From NCBI GenBank assembly GCA_015654725.1, contig JAATGI010000387.1, forward strand, positions 1 to 20,787: a stretch of 20,787 nucleotides of DNA, in the 5' to 3' direction. How positions within the stretch are numbered: position 1 is the first letter of the stretch; every line of letters starts with the position of its first letter. The position numbers were made by a program, and so were the translations under genes. The notes under the pieces are model-generated. The model saw only the letters and a list, made by a program, of their open reading frames with translations. It ran no database searches and was not told the origin of the DNA. This DNA is from Rhodospirillales bacterium (lineage in GTDB: Bacteria > Pseudomonadota > Alphaproteobacteria > ATCC43930 > CGMCC-115725). Shown here one piece after another: positions 7,301 through 14,602 of the stretch.

Positions 7301-7648
7301 CTAACGCCGCAACCGGCTGTCGATCAATTCGCGGACCTTGCGACGTTCCCAATCGTGCGTGGTCCAAGGCAGCAACTCATAGGCGTGGATGGCGTGCAGC
7401 CCGACCACGAGGCCCCAGCCGACGAGCACCGCGTAATACCAAGACGGGCCGCCGATCGTCGAATTGATCATGAACAAGACGAAATTGATCGCGACATAGA
7501 TCGTCAGATGGCTATAGAAAATCCGCAGCGCGCGGACCCGGCGCCATGCCCAGCGCTCGATTTCGGCAACGCGCGCGGCTTCCCGCGCGCCGCTCCCGGG
7601 ATGCAATTCGATGGGTTCGCTGCTTTGTCCGCGGATCGGGTTCGTCAT
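7301..7648 (-). CDS. 2TM domain protein
   Basis: The 115-residue product has a hydrophilic start, a basic segment ('WRRVRALR'), two membrane helices (about 45-62 and 69-88) and a charged C-terminus ('DWERRKVRELID'). The order 'R..FY.HL..Y...N..LF..N' then 'W..W..GLHA...' followed by 'WE.RK.REL' is the pattern of the 2TM domain family, found alone or attached to histidine kinases. Its function is unknown. It is probably the first gene of the leftward unit with the dioxygenase (3 bp gap) and mbtH. Seventy-three bases separate its start from the dehydrogenase stop, leaving room for a promoter, though I see no strong one. Confidence 0.8.
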   Translation of the reverse strand: MTNPIRGQSSEPIELHPGSGAREAARVAEIERWAWRRVRALRIFYSHLTIYVAINFVLFMINSTIGGPSWYYAVLVGWGLVVGLHAIHAYELLPWTTHDWERRKVRELIDSRLRR

Positions 7649-7721
7649 GGCGGTGCCTATAAGAAATCCAGCCGGAGAATAGCGCGGCCGCGACGGCGAA
7701 GCGAGGCCGACAACGACCGCA

Positions 7722-8693
7722 TCACAACGGCTTTCCCGGCAGCTCGTTGATGGGCTTCAACACGCGTCCGTCGATATAGGCGCGGATGATTTCGACGACT
7801 TGGGGAAAGTGGTGCCCGTAATTCTCCTGGGTCACGTAGCCGAGATGCGGCGTCAGCACGACATTGTCGAGTTGTCGGAAGGTATCCGACAGCGGCAGCG
7901 GTTCGACGCTGAAAACATCGAGCCCGGCGCCGGCGATGGTTCGGGCCTTGAGCGCCGCGAGCAGCGCCGTCTCGTCGACGATCGGACCGCGAGACGAATT
8001 GACCAAGAACGCGGTCGGTTTCATGCGCGCGAGATCGGCGCCGCCGACCAAGCCCGCGGTGCGTTCGCTCAGTACCAAATGAATGCTAAGGATATCGGCC
8101 TGCGAAAACAGTTCGTCCTTCGCGACCAAAGTGGCGCCGGCCGCCGCCGCGCGCTCGGTGGTCAGATTGGGACTCCAGGCGATGACATTCATGCGAAATG
8201 CCACGCCGATGCGAGCCACCTCGCTGCCTAATCGGCCGAGTCCCAAAAGACCGAGCGTCTTTCCCGCCACCTCGACGCCCAAGGTCGTCTGCCATTGGCC
8301 GCGCTGCAAGGCGCGGTCCTCGGTTACGATATGCCGCAGCAACGCGAGAATGAGGCCCCAGGTCAGTTCCGCGGTTGCCAGGCCTTTGAGGTTGGTGCCG
8401 CATACCTGAACGCCGCACGCAGTTGCGGCGTCGGTATCGATGGCGGCGTTGCGCATGCCCGAGGTGATCAGAAGCCGCAGGTTCGGAAGCTTCTCGAACA
8501 AGGTGCGCGGAAACGGCGTGCGCTCCCGCATCAGCACCACGCATTCGAACACATGGAGGCGCTTGGCCAGGGCGTCGAGATCGGCCAGATGATCGGGGAA
8601 GACCTTGATTTCGGCGGCGGGATCGAGGCTGCGCCAGTCCGCGAGCCCGAGCGCCACCTGTTGATAGTCGTCGAGGATGGCGACGTGAATCAC
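7722..8693 (-). CDS. D-isomer-specific 2-hydroxyacid dehydrogenase
   Basis: The 323-residue NAD(P)-dependent oxidoreductase reduces 2-oxoacids or oxidises D-2-hydroxyacids. The nucleotide-binding motif is 'GLLGLGRLGSEVA' (148-160). The catalytic triad is visible as R235 ('NSSRGPIVD'), E264 ('DVFSVEPLP') and H283 ('TPHLGYVT'). The length is typical. The start is GTG at 8693, which overlaps the DUF2842 stop as GTGA (8690-8693) and has GGGAG seven bases upstream; longer frames upstream lack homology. Substrate specificity cannot be read; D-3-phosphoglycerate dehydrogenase-like enzymes are usually longer. The tight overlap suggests coupled translation with DUF2842, which is unusual given their unrelated types. 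Confidence 0.93.
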   Translation of the reverse strand: MIHVAILDDYQQVALGLADWRSLDPAAEIKVFPDHLADLDALAKRLHVFECVVLMRERTPFPRTLFEKLPNLRLLITSGMRNAAIDTDAATACGVQVCGTNLKGLATAELTWGLILALLRHIVTEDRALQRGQWQTTLGVEVAGKTLGLLGLGRLGSEVARIGVAFRMNVIAWSPNLTTERAAAAGATLVAKDELFSQADILSIHLVLSERTAGLVGGADLARMKPTAFLVNSSRGPIVDETALLAALKARTIAGAGLDVFSVEPLPLSDTFRQLDNVVLTPHLGYVTQENYGHHFPQVVEIIRAYIDGRVLKPINELPGKPL

Positions 8694-8911
8694 GACGATG
8701 CTCCCGGCGGATGATAGGGCGCGGCGCGCTGCATCCAGCGTGTCAACCGCGCCGCCGGCGCCAGCCAGGCAATGCCGGCGCAGGCGTAAAATAGAATTTG
8801 AACGAGCGTGCCGTCCGGCAAGACGGCGCGAGCAACGCTGGCGACGGCCATGGCGTAAGCGGTGAGCCCGAGGATCAAAATCACGGTGCCGGCAAGAATG
8901 CGGAGGCGCAT
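8690..8911 (-). CDS. DUF2842 small membrane protein
   Basis: The 73-residue product starts 'MRLRILAGTVILILGLTAYAM', has two hydrophobic helices (about 6-27 and 34-52) and ends with 'PAARLTRWMQRAAP'. This matches DUF2842, a short two-helix family found mainly in alphaproteobacteria, often ending 'P..PLI.WM'. The function is unknown. The start ATG at 8911 has AGGA nine bases upstream; a longer frame upstream is not supported. It lies 64 bp downstream of the sugar permease on the same strand, so it may be read through from that operon or have its own promoter. Confidence 0.82.
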   Translation of the reverse strand: MRLRILAGTVILILGLTAYAMAVASVARAVLPDGTLVQILFYACAGIAWLAPAARLTRWMQRAAPYHPPGASS

Positions 8912-8975
8912 AGCCGGCGATCCTCGCCGCTCCGGTTCGAGAGCGCAAGCGCTTCGACGCGCGTCTTCGCGCCGC

Positions 8976-9950
8976 TCACTTGGTGCCGCGGGAGAGTGCG
9001 TCGGCCCCCACCGCCACGAGAATGATCGCGCCTTGGATGATGGCCTGGTAGTACGGGTTGACTTCGAGCAGGTTGAAGCCGTTGCGGATGAATTCCAGGA
9101 AAAAGATGCCAAGCACCGTGCGCCAGATCGCGCCGCGCCCGCCTTGGATGCTGGTGCCGCCGACCACCACGGCCGCGATCGCGGGGAAAAGCACGTCGGC
9201 GAGCCCGTCGCCCGCGATCGCCGTGCCGGTGCGCGAAATCAGCACCGCGCCGGCGACGCCCGCCGCGAAGCCGCTGAAGGAAAACGCGCCGATCCGTACC
9301 GCGCGCGTGTTGATGCCCGAGAGCCGCGCCGCTTCGGAATTGCCGCCCGTGGCGTAAAGCCAGCGCCCGAGCTTGGTGCGCGACAACACGAACCCGCCGA
9401 TCACCACGAAGACGAAAAAGATCCAGATAAAATAATCGACACCGATGAACTTCTCGTTGCCGAGCACCGCGAAATCCGGGTCGGGGATATAAAGCTGGAA
9501 GCCGTTGGTGACCTCGGTGCCGATGCCCACCACCATCAGGCTCGAAGCCAGAGTGGCAATGAAAGAGTTGATGCGCAGGAAAGTGACGATAAGCCCGTTG
9601 AAGATGCCGACGCCGAGTCCCGCGACCACGCCGATCCCGAGCGACGGCCAGGTCCCGAGATCGGGCTGCAACTTGGCGGCGACGATGCCGACAAAGACGT
9701 AAATCGCGCCCGAGCACAGATCGAACTCGCCGACGATCAGCAAGACGGTGAAGGCGACCGCGACGATGCCATAGATCGATCCCGATTCGAGCGTATTGAG
9801 TAGGTTGATCCACGTCAGGAAATGATCGGCGGTCGCCGACAGGATGATCAAGAGCGCCAGGAACGAGACCACGATCGCGTATTCGCGCAGCACCTCGACG
9901 ACGCTCCGGCGCGAAAATCTCGACGGCAGTGATGCGTCGATCCTGCTCAT
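8976..9950 (-). CDS. Ribose-type sugar ABC transporter permease (RbsC-like)
   Basis: The 324-residue integral membrane protein has about nine or ten hydrophobic helices and the family block 'AVVVGGTSIQGGRG.IW.T..G'. The segment 'NLLNTLESGSIYGIVAVAFTVLLIVGEFDLCSG' resembles the RbsC/XylH/AraH group ('G.A...I.GGIDLS.G'), with the 'GEFDLCSG' variant seen in some alphaproteobacterial members. It forms the inner-membrane channel for the sugar delivered by the binding protein. The start ATG at 9950 overlaps the ATPase stop (ATGA, 9947-9950), which fixes the start and rejects a longer frame. It is the third gene of the importer operon. Confidence 0.93.
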   Translation of the reverse strand: MSRIDASLPSRFSRRSVVEVLREYAIVVSFLALLIILSATADHFLTWINLLNTLESGSIYGIVAVAFTVLLIVGEFDLCSGAIYVFVGIVAAKLQPDLGTWPSLGIGVVAGLGVGIFNGLIVTFLRINSFIATLASSLMVVGIGTEVTNGFQLYIPDPDFAVLGNEKFIGVDYFIWIFFVFVVIGGFVLSRTKLGRWLYATGGNSEAARLSGINTRAVRIGAFSFSGFAAGVAGAVLISRTGTAIAGDGLADVLFPAIAAVVVGGTSIQGGRGAIWRTVLGIFFLEFIRNGFNLLEVNPYYQAIIQGAIILVAVGADALSRGTK

Positions 9951-11515
9951 GCGGCTTCGTCTCCGTGGGCGCCCATGCCGGTCTCGCCGAAGGCGGCGCG
10001 CATAACGGTCTCCTCGTTGATCTGTTTGCCGACGAACTCCCCGACGATCCGGCCGCTCCTGACCACCAGAACGCGGTGGGCAAGACCGAGCACCTCCTCG
10101 AGCTCGCTCGAAATCAACAGCACGCCGAGGCCTTGCTCGGCAAGCCGGTGAATGAGTTCGTAGATCGCGCGCTTGGCGCCGACATCGATGCCCCGCGTCG
10201 GCTCGTCGGCGAGCAATGCCTTCGGCGTTTTCACCAGCCATTTGGCGATTGCCGCTTTTTGTTGGTTGCCGCCCGACAGGCCGGAGATCGCCATCGAATG
10301 ATTTGCGGCGCGCGCATCGACGCTGTTCAGAACCTCGGCGACTCGGCTGCGTTCCCGCGCGGCCTGAATGATTCCGTGCCACGAGACTTCGCGCAAATGG
10401 GCAATGCTGACATTTTCGCGAACCGGGCGCACCATGATGAGGCCCTGATCCTTGCGACTCTCGGGCAGCATGGCGAGTCCGTGCCGAATGCTGTTGCCGG
10501 GCGAACGCGGCTGCAACCGCGTGCCCTCGATTTCGACCGCGCCGGTCGATGGATCGGCACCGAAAATGGCGCGCGCGATCTCGGTTCGGCCGCTGCCCAC
10601 CAGGCCCGCGAGACCGACGATTTCGCCGGCGTGGATATCGAACGAGACGTCTTCAAAGGCGGGCGGCCGCGACAGGCCTTTGACCGAGAGCACGACGGGC
10701 GCCCCCTCAGGCGGTTGCCGTCGCGGCGGAAACGTCAGGTCCATCGAGCGGCCGAGCATGGCGGTGACGAGGCCGTTGGCGGTCTCGCCGCGCGCGGGAC
10801 CGGTCTTCACATGGCGCCCGTCCTTCAGGACGGTGATCGTGTCGCTCAGCGCCAGGACGTCGCCGAGGTCGTGCGAAACATAGATGACGGTGGCCCCGTG
10901 ATCGCGCAAATCGCGGGTGATTTCGAGCAGGCGGTCGGCCTCGATTCGCGTCAAGGCGGCCGTCGGTTCGTCCATCACGATCAGCCGCGCATTGCGCACC
11001 AGCGCCCGCAGAATTTCGACCTTCTGCTGTTCGGCGACGCGCAACGTCTCGATGCGGACCGAGGGCGATTGGCGAAAGCCGATATGCGCGGCCAACTCCG
11101 CGAACCGCTCGCGCTGCCGGGCGCGGTCGACAAAACCACCGCGGCTCGGCTCCGCGCCGAGAAAAACATTATCGAGGACGGACAGGGCGGGGACCAGTTG
11201 AAGTTCCTGATGGATGAGCGCGATCCCCTCGCGAATGGCGTCGCGCGGCGAGTGAAAATGGACCGGCCGGCCGGCGACGAGAATCTCGCCCGCGTCCGGA
11301 GCGACCGCGCCGGCGATGATCTTGCCGAGGGTCGATTTGCCGGCGCCGTTCTCGCCGACGAGAGCGTGAACCTCGCCCGGCGCGACCGAAAGGGAGACAT
11401 CCTCAAGCGCCTGCGCGCCGCCATATCGCTTGCTGATGCCGCGAACGACGACGCCCAAAGCGCCGTCGGCGGCGGTCCTCGAAGGACCACCGCCGACGCT
11501 CGCACTATCACTCAC
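9947..11515 (-). CDS. Ribose-type sugar ABC transporter ATPase, double domain (RbsA-like)
   Basis: The 522-residue protein has two ATPase domains. The first has Walker A 'GENGAGKST' (54-62), a degenerate signature 'LRVAEQQKVEI' (158-168) and Walker B 'LIVMDEPTAAL' (178-188). The second has the degenerate Walker A 'GLVGSGRTE' (304-312) usual for this family, signature 'LSGGNQQK' (413-420) and Walker B 'LLADEPTRGID' (434-444). The predicted start is GTG at 11515; in-frame stops lie just upstream. Its Shine-Dalgarno is weak, and the first 20 codons contain a strong hairpin (11465-11497), so a later start such as TTG (Leu20) is conceivable. The gene begins 29 bp after the binding-protein stop and overlaps the permease by 4 bp. 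Confidence 0.93.
   Translation of the reverse strand: MSDSASVGGGPSRTAADGALGVVVRGISKRYGGAQALEDVSLSVAPGEVHALVGENGAGKSTLGKIIAGAVAPDAGEILVAGRPVHFHSPRDAIREGIALIHQELQLVPALSVLDNVFLGAEPSRGGFVDRARQRERFAELAAHIGFRQSPSVRIETLRVAEQQKVEILRALVRNARLIVMDEPTAALTRIEADRLLEITRDLRDHGATVIYVSHDLGDVLALSDTITVLKDGRHVKTGPARGETANGLVTAMLGRSMDLTFPPRRQPPEGAPVVLSVKGLSRPPAFEDVSFDIHAGEIVGLAGLVGSGRTEIARAIFGADPSTGAVEIEGTRLQPRSPGNSIRHGLAMLPESRKDQGLIMVRPVRENVSIAHLREVSWHGIIQAARERSRVAEVLNSVDARAANHSMAISGLSGGNQQKAAIAKWLVKTPKALLADEPTRGIDVGAKRAIYELIHRLAEQGLGVLLISSELEEVLGLAHRVLVVRSGRIVGEFVGKQINEETVMRAAFGETGMGAHGDEAA
11465..11497 (-). promoter_or_regulatory. Stable hairpin at the binding-protein/ATPase junction
   Basis: In the leftward mRNA, two 15-base arms (11483-11497 and 11465-11479) pair completely, with a single G-U wobble, around a three-base loop (11480-11482). 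It starts 18 bases after the GTG start of the ATPase gene. Such hairpins after a binding-protein gene often protect the upstream message or limit downstream expression. No T-run follows, so it is not a simple terminator. Confidence 0.7.
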
Positions 11516-11544
11516 CGTTTATTAGACCCGATCAGAACGCGTGG

Positions 11545-12576
11545 TTACCACTGCGGCGTGAACTTATCCATGTTCGCCGTCTCGATCGGCGCGACGCCGG
11601 TCGCCGCGTAAACACGGCAAACCTCGACATCCGGCTTGTCGATCTTCTCGTGGCGCGCCGCCATGATCGCGAACTTGGCGGCGGTCTCGGCCTCGGTCAC
11701 CGGCATCAGGCAGGTGCTGCCGAACATTTCGCCGGAAGCGATCAAGCCCTTGCCTTGATTGCTGATGGCGCCCCCGGTGACGAGCACGTCCTTGCCCGGC
11801 GTCTTGCCGACATCCTTGAGGCCCGCGATCACGCCCTCGGCGCCGAGATCGCCGTCGCTGGCGATCACGTCGACGTCACCATGAGTCTGAACCAGGCTCT
11901 TGGTCAGGGTGCGCGCGGTGTTCGGGTCGAAATTATTGAGCCCCGACGCGACGATCTTGATGTTCTTGTACTTGGCCTCGACCGTCTCCATGAAATATTT
12001 GCGCGAGATCGATGCCCAGTCGAAGGCGAGCGGGCCATAGGTGTAGATCACCTTGCAGGGATCGGCCTTCTTCGCCTTGCAGGCGTCGGCGGTCATTTCC
12101 GCGATCGTGATGCCGTTCGTCCTGGCAAGCTCGATCACCGAGCCGGACAGGCCGGCGATCTGCCGCGCGGAGGTGTTCGGATTCGGGCCAAGCGCATTGC
12201 CGAACGCGACCACCGGAATGTGCGCCTTGAGCGCGTCTTTCGCGCAATTCATCAAGGGCGGGCCGGCCACCGACTTCAGCGCGAAGGAATCGAATTTCTT
12301 CGAGGCGATCGCGTCGTTGCAATTCGCAATCTCCTTCGGGACGCTGTTATTCGAATCGAACACCACGAATTTCGCGGCGCCGTCGGCCTCCGCGACCTTC
12401 ATGAAGGTGTTGATAATCATCTGTTCGACCGGATTCGACTGGATGGCGACAAACAGAGCGATTGTCACCGGTTTCTTATCCTGCGCGGCCGCGCCACCGG
12501 CGCCGGCCGCGATAACCACCGTCGCGGCGGCCGCCACAATGGCGGTCGACACCAGATTCTTAAAACTACGGCTCAT
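11545..12576 (-). CDS. Periplasmic sugar-binding protein of the ribose-type ABC importer
   Basis: The 343-residue protein has a Sec signal peptide (basic 'MSRSFKN', then an Ala/Val-rich core, cleavage near AAA/QD at 31-32). The mature part begins 'VTIALFVAIQSNP' and has the two-lobe periplasmic-binding-protein layout, with 'DSNNSVPKEIANCNDAI' and 'DVDVIASDGDLGAEGVI' typical of the RbsB-like family. It would capture a sugar or related polyol and pass it to the permease. The start ATG at 12576 has GGAG nine bases upstream. It contains several cysteines (some probably paired in the periplasm). No sugar kinase or regulator is adjacent, so the ligand is unknown. It is first in the operon, as expected for the most abundant component. 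Confidence 0.92.
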   Translation of the reverse strand: MSRSFKNLVSTAIVAAAATVVIAAGAGGAAAQDKKPVTIALFVAIQSNPVEQMIINTFMKVAEADGAAKFVVFDSNNSVPKEIANCNDAIASKKFDSFALKSVAGPPLMNCAKDALKAHIPVVAFGNALGPNPNTSARQIAGLSGSVIELARTNGITIAEMTADACKAKKADPCKVIYTYGPLAFDWASISRKYFMETVEAKYKNIKIVASGLNNFDPNTARTLTKSLVQTHGDVDVIASDGDLGAEGVIAGLKDVGKTPGKDVLVTGGAISNQGKGLIASGEMFGSTCLMPVTEAETAAKFAIMAARHEKIDKPDVEVCRVYAATGVAPIETANMDKFTPQW

Positions 12577-12608
12577 GGCTTTCTTCTCCCTTTCCCCAAG
12601 ATTCTCGT

Positions 12609-12675
12609 GACGGCCGAGCGGCCGTCCTACGCTATGTTCGCGCATATATGCAGTCCGAAGTGGCATCGGCGTCAA
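12609..12675 (-). promoter_or_regulatory. Candidate promoter and leader of the sugar importer operon
   Basis: In the leftward direction, TTGACG (12670-12675) is followed after 18-19 bp by an AT-rich CATATA (12645-12650), lying in the perfect palindrome GCATATATGC (12642-12651), a possible operator. The presumed leader holds a 7-bp hairpin, GACGGCC/GGCCGTC (12609-12626), ending 32 bases before the start codon. Spacing is longer than ideal. Confidence 0.4.
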
Positions 12676-12907
12676 GAGCGCGAATCTCGATAAATTAGAA
12701 GTGATTTCTCGAAACGGACGCGGCGGCGCTTGGTGATGGGCGCCGGCGACAACCTAATCTAGCTGTGAAAACTCCGTCAACCGTCGGCGCGTCGAAAAAG
12801 CGACGATGACGGCGCGCCCATTGTGCGCCGCGAAAAGGCGGCATTATGCGCGATGCGAAATCAGCCATTTTGTCGCAGCTATCTTTTCCGCCTACGCGAT
12901 TTTTCGC
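12676..12907. other. Intergenic region between sugar operon promoter and sRNA gene
   Basis: No gene recognised. Reading frames crossing it have no homology-like features. It contains GC-rich short dyads, for example around 12819-12835, and several CGAT-type motifs without clear order. Confidence 0.4.
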
Positions 12908-12937
12908 TTGATTAGGACAGTGGGGCCGCCATATATT
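12908..12937 (+). promoter_or_regulatory. Promoter of the small RNA gene
   Basis: TTGATT (12908-12913), an 18-bp spacer and TATATT (12932-12937). It would start transcription near 12944-12948, just before the first sRNA hairpin. Confidence 0.6.
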
Positions 12938-12944
12938 GCAGTGC

Positions 12945-13035
12945 GGCATTGGTCGTCGCCCGACGGCCTGCCGTACGTCTTCTAGGCGTTTCCTCCCTAA
13001 ACTTGGGCCGTGGCTTGCCACGGCCCATTTCTTTT
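12945..13035 (+). ncRNA. Small RNA resembling the alphaproteobacterial ar14/MmgR (suhB) family
   Basis: About 90 nt. A 7-bp hairpin GGTCGTC/GACGGCC (12951-12968, loop GCCC) is followed by an unpaired region with TTTCCTCCCT (12989-12998), then a 9-bp GC-rich terminator hairpin and a T-rich tail (13005-13035). This order (hairpin, single-stranded UUUCCUCCCU, terminator hairpin) is what I recall for ar14/MmgR RNAs, where the motif is nearly invariant and can pair with Shine-Dalgarno sequences of target mRNAs. A promoter fits upstream. The gene stands alone between the sugar operon (divergent) and the acetyltransferase (convergent). Family membership rests on memory of the motif and layout; that a small transcript is made is better supported. 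Confidence 0.68.
13005..13035 (+). terminator. Intrinsic terminator of the small RNA
   Basis: GGGCCGTGG (13005-13013), loop CTTG, CCACGGCCC (13018-13026), then ATTTCTTTT. The T-rich tail is on the rightward strand only, so it ends the sRNA and not the opposite acetyltransferase gene. Confidence 0.85.
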
Positions 13036-13056
13036 GCCTCGACGCCATCGCCCGGG

Positions 13057-13575
13057 TCAGAGGCCGCGCTGCATCATGACCGAGTCCACCCAGCGGCCGG
13101 CCTTGAAACCGACATCGGTCAAAGTGCCGACGCGGCGAAACCCGCACCCAAGATGCAGGCGGATGGAGGCCTCGTTGGCGCTGTCGCCGACCACCGCGAC
13201 CATTTGGCGAAAGCCCGCGGCGCCGCAACGCGCCACCACCGCGCGCAGGATCGCGATGCCGATGCCGCGGCGCTGCGCCTCGTGGGCGACGTAAATCGAA
13301 TCCTCGACGGTGAAGCGATAGGCGGAGCGCGCCCGATAGGGACCCGCGTAGCCGTAGCCCAATATCTCGCCGCCGTTGGCGGCCACCAGATAGGGCAGGC
13401 CGAGTCCGGTGACATGATCGAATCGCGCCGTCATCTCGTCTTGGCTGGGCGGCACTTCCTCGAAGGTGCCGAGGCTGGTCCGGACATGGTGCGCGTAGAT
13501 CGCGGTGATGGCGGGCAAATCGGCCGGCGCCGCGTCGCGAATCGTGACCGGCCGCGCGGCCGGCGCAGCATTCAT
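13057..13575 (-). CDS. GNAT N-acetyltransferase (phosphinothricin/methionine-sulfoximine acetyltransferase-like)
   Basis: The 172-residue protein has the GNAT fold order: 'TIRDAAPADLPAITAIYAHHV' (11-31), 'TFEEVPPSQDEM' (37-48), the acetyl-CoA loop 'QRRGIG' (101-106) and 'NEASIRLHLGCGFRRVG' (134-150), ending in the 'DVGFKAGRWVDSVMMQ' block. This block and the 'YAHHV..S..TFEE' start are typical of the Pat/YncA (MnaT) group, which acetylates phosphinothricin, methionine sulfoximine or similar amino acids. The start ATG at 13575 overlaps the stop of the amidohydrolase (ATGA, 13572-13575). The natural substrate is not readable; its pairing with an N-formylglutamate hydrolase suggests amino-acid derivative metabolism. 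Confidence 0.92.
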   Translation of the reverse strand: MNAAPAARPVTIRDAAPADLPAITAIYAHHVRTSLGTFEEVPPSQDEMTARFDHVTGLGLPYLVAANGGEILGYGYAGPYRARSAYRFTVEDSIYVAHEAQRRGIGIAILRAVVARCGAAGFRQMVAVVGDSANEASIRLHLGCGFRRVGTLTDVGFKAGRWVDSVMMQRGL

Positions 13576-14453
13576 GCGGCGGCGAGCGACGGCGCCAGCG
13601 CCGCGAGCGTGGCGATCATGTCGCTCATATCCTCGGCGAGGCGGCGGAAATAGGGCCGGCGCTCGAAGCTCGACTCGTCCATGTACAGGCCGCGGCTCAG
13701 TTCGATTTGCAGGCAATGCGCCTGCGCCCCCGGCTGGCCGTAATGCGCCGTGGTGAAGCCGCCGGCGTAAGGCGCGTTGCGCGCGACGGTGTAGCCCTTC
13801 GCCGCCAGCGCGCGATGCACGGTCTCCATCACCGCCGGATGGCACGACGTGCCGTGGCAATCGCCCAGCACGATATCGGCGCGTCCTTGGCGGCCGCGCT
13901 CGCCCATGCAGGAAGACGGCATGGAATGGCAGTCGATAAGGAGATAGAAGCCGAACCGGTCCCGGGTTTGCGACACCAGCTGCTTCAGGGCGCGATGGTA
14001 GGGGCGATAAAGCCGCTCGATCCGCGCCAGGGCCTCGTCCGCCTTCAAGCGTCGCGAATAGATTTCCTCGCCCGAGGCGACGATCCGCGCGATCGTGCCC
14101 AGGCCCATTTTGACGCGGGGCGAACTCTTGTTGATGTAGGGGGGCAGGGCGTCCTCGAACATGCCGGGATCGAGTTCGTAGGGCTCGCGGTTGGGGTCGA
14201 GATAGGCGCGGGCGAATCGGGCGCGAAGCAGCGGCGCGCCTTGACGGGGGGCCGCGCCGAAAATCTCGTCGACATAGGCATCCTCGGAACGCCGCAAGGT
14301 CATGGCATCGAGCCGCGAGGCATCGAGGAATTCGCGTGGATAGAGCGCGCCGCTATGGGGCGAGGCGAACACGAGCGGCAGGGTTTGCGCGGCGGGGGCC
14401 AAGATCTCGACCGGCGGGTCGAGCAGGGTCCGAATCTGGAAATCCCCTTCCAT
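13572..14453 (-). CDS. N-formylglutamate amidohydrolase family protein
   Basis: The 293-residue protein shows the family motifs 'SPHSG' (31-35), 'YLDPNREPYELD' (84-95), 'YRPYH' (149-153) and 'DCHSMPS' (174-180), which supply metal and catalytic residues. These enzymes hydrolyse N-formyl-L-glutamate to glutamate and formate in histidine degradation, or act on related acyl amino acids. No other hut gene is nearby. The start is the ATG at 14453. It is the upstream gene of an overlapping pair with the acetyltransferase and diverges from the aldo/keto reductase across 149 bp. Confidence 0.9.
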   Translation of the reverse strand: MEGDFQIRTLLDPPVEILAPAAQTLPLVFASPHSGALYPREFLDASRLDAMTLRRSEDAYVDEIFGAAPRQGAPLLRARFARAYLDPNREPYELDPGMFEDALPPYINKSSPRVKMGLGTIARIVASGEEIYSRRLKADEALARIERLYRPYHRALKQLVSQTRDRFGFYLLIDCHSMPSSCMGERGRQGRADIVLGDCHGTSCHPAVMETVHRALAAKGYTVARNAPYAGGFTTAHYGQPGAQAHCLQIELSRGLYMDESSFERRPYFRRLAEDMSDMIATLAALAPSLAAA

Positions 14454-14602
14454 GAGATTGACTGTAGGAGCATTGCGCCCGCCCTGTCATCCCCTTCGCG
14501 CATGATTGATGCGGGATTTTTGTGGCTTTCCGGCGCGCCGTGCCCGGTGCAACATGGCGGTCGAGCGTAGCGACGCGAAAAGCGCGAAAAGAGGGGCACG
14601 AC

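Noticed and set aside
6494..7750. 418-residue rightward frame opposite the dioxygenase and 2TM genes
   Set aside because: Spans two well-supported opposite genes and has no domain-like pattern.
8694..8948. Longer start for the hydroxyacid dehydrogenase (408 residues)
   Set aside because: The extra residues are shadow of DUF2842. The GTGA overlap and Shine-Dalgarno support the GTG at 8693.
9929..11611. 560-residue rightward reading frame opposite the sugar ATPase gene
   Set aside because: It is antisense to a clear ABC ATPase, is rich in R, D, A and G without domains, and is a typical shadow in GC-rich DNA.
13005..13026. Hairpin as terminator of the acetyltransferase gene
   Set aside because: Read leftward it has no T-run after the stem, so it fits only the rightward sRNA.
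12695..13228. 177-residue leftward frame across the sRNA region
   Set aside because: No homology-like features. It crosses an intrinsic terminator and sRNA layout and overlaps the acetyltransferase in another frame.
14499..14520. CGCAT/ATGCG dyad followed by T-rich sequence between two divergent genes
   Set aside because: A 5-bp stem in a divergent promoter region has no transcript to terminate. Too weak to call an operator.
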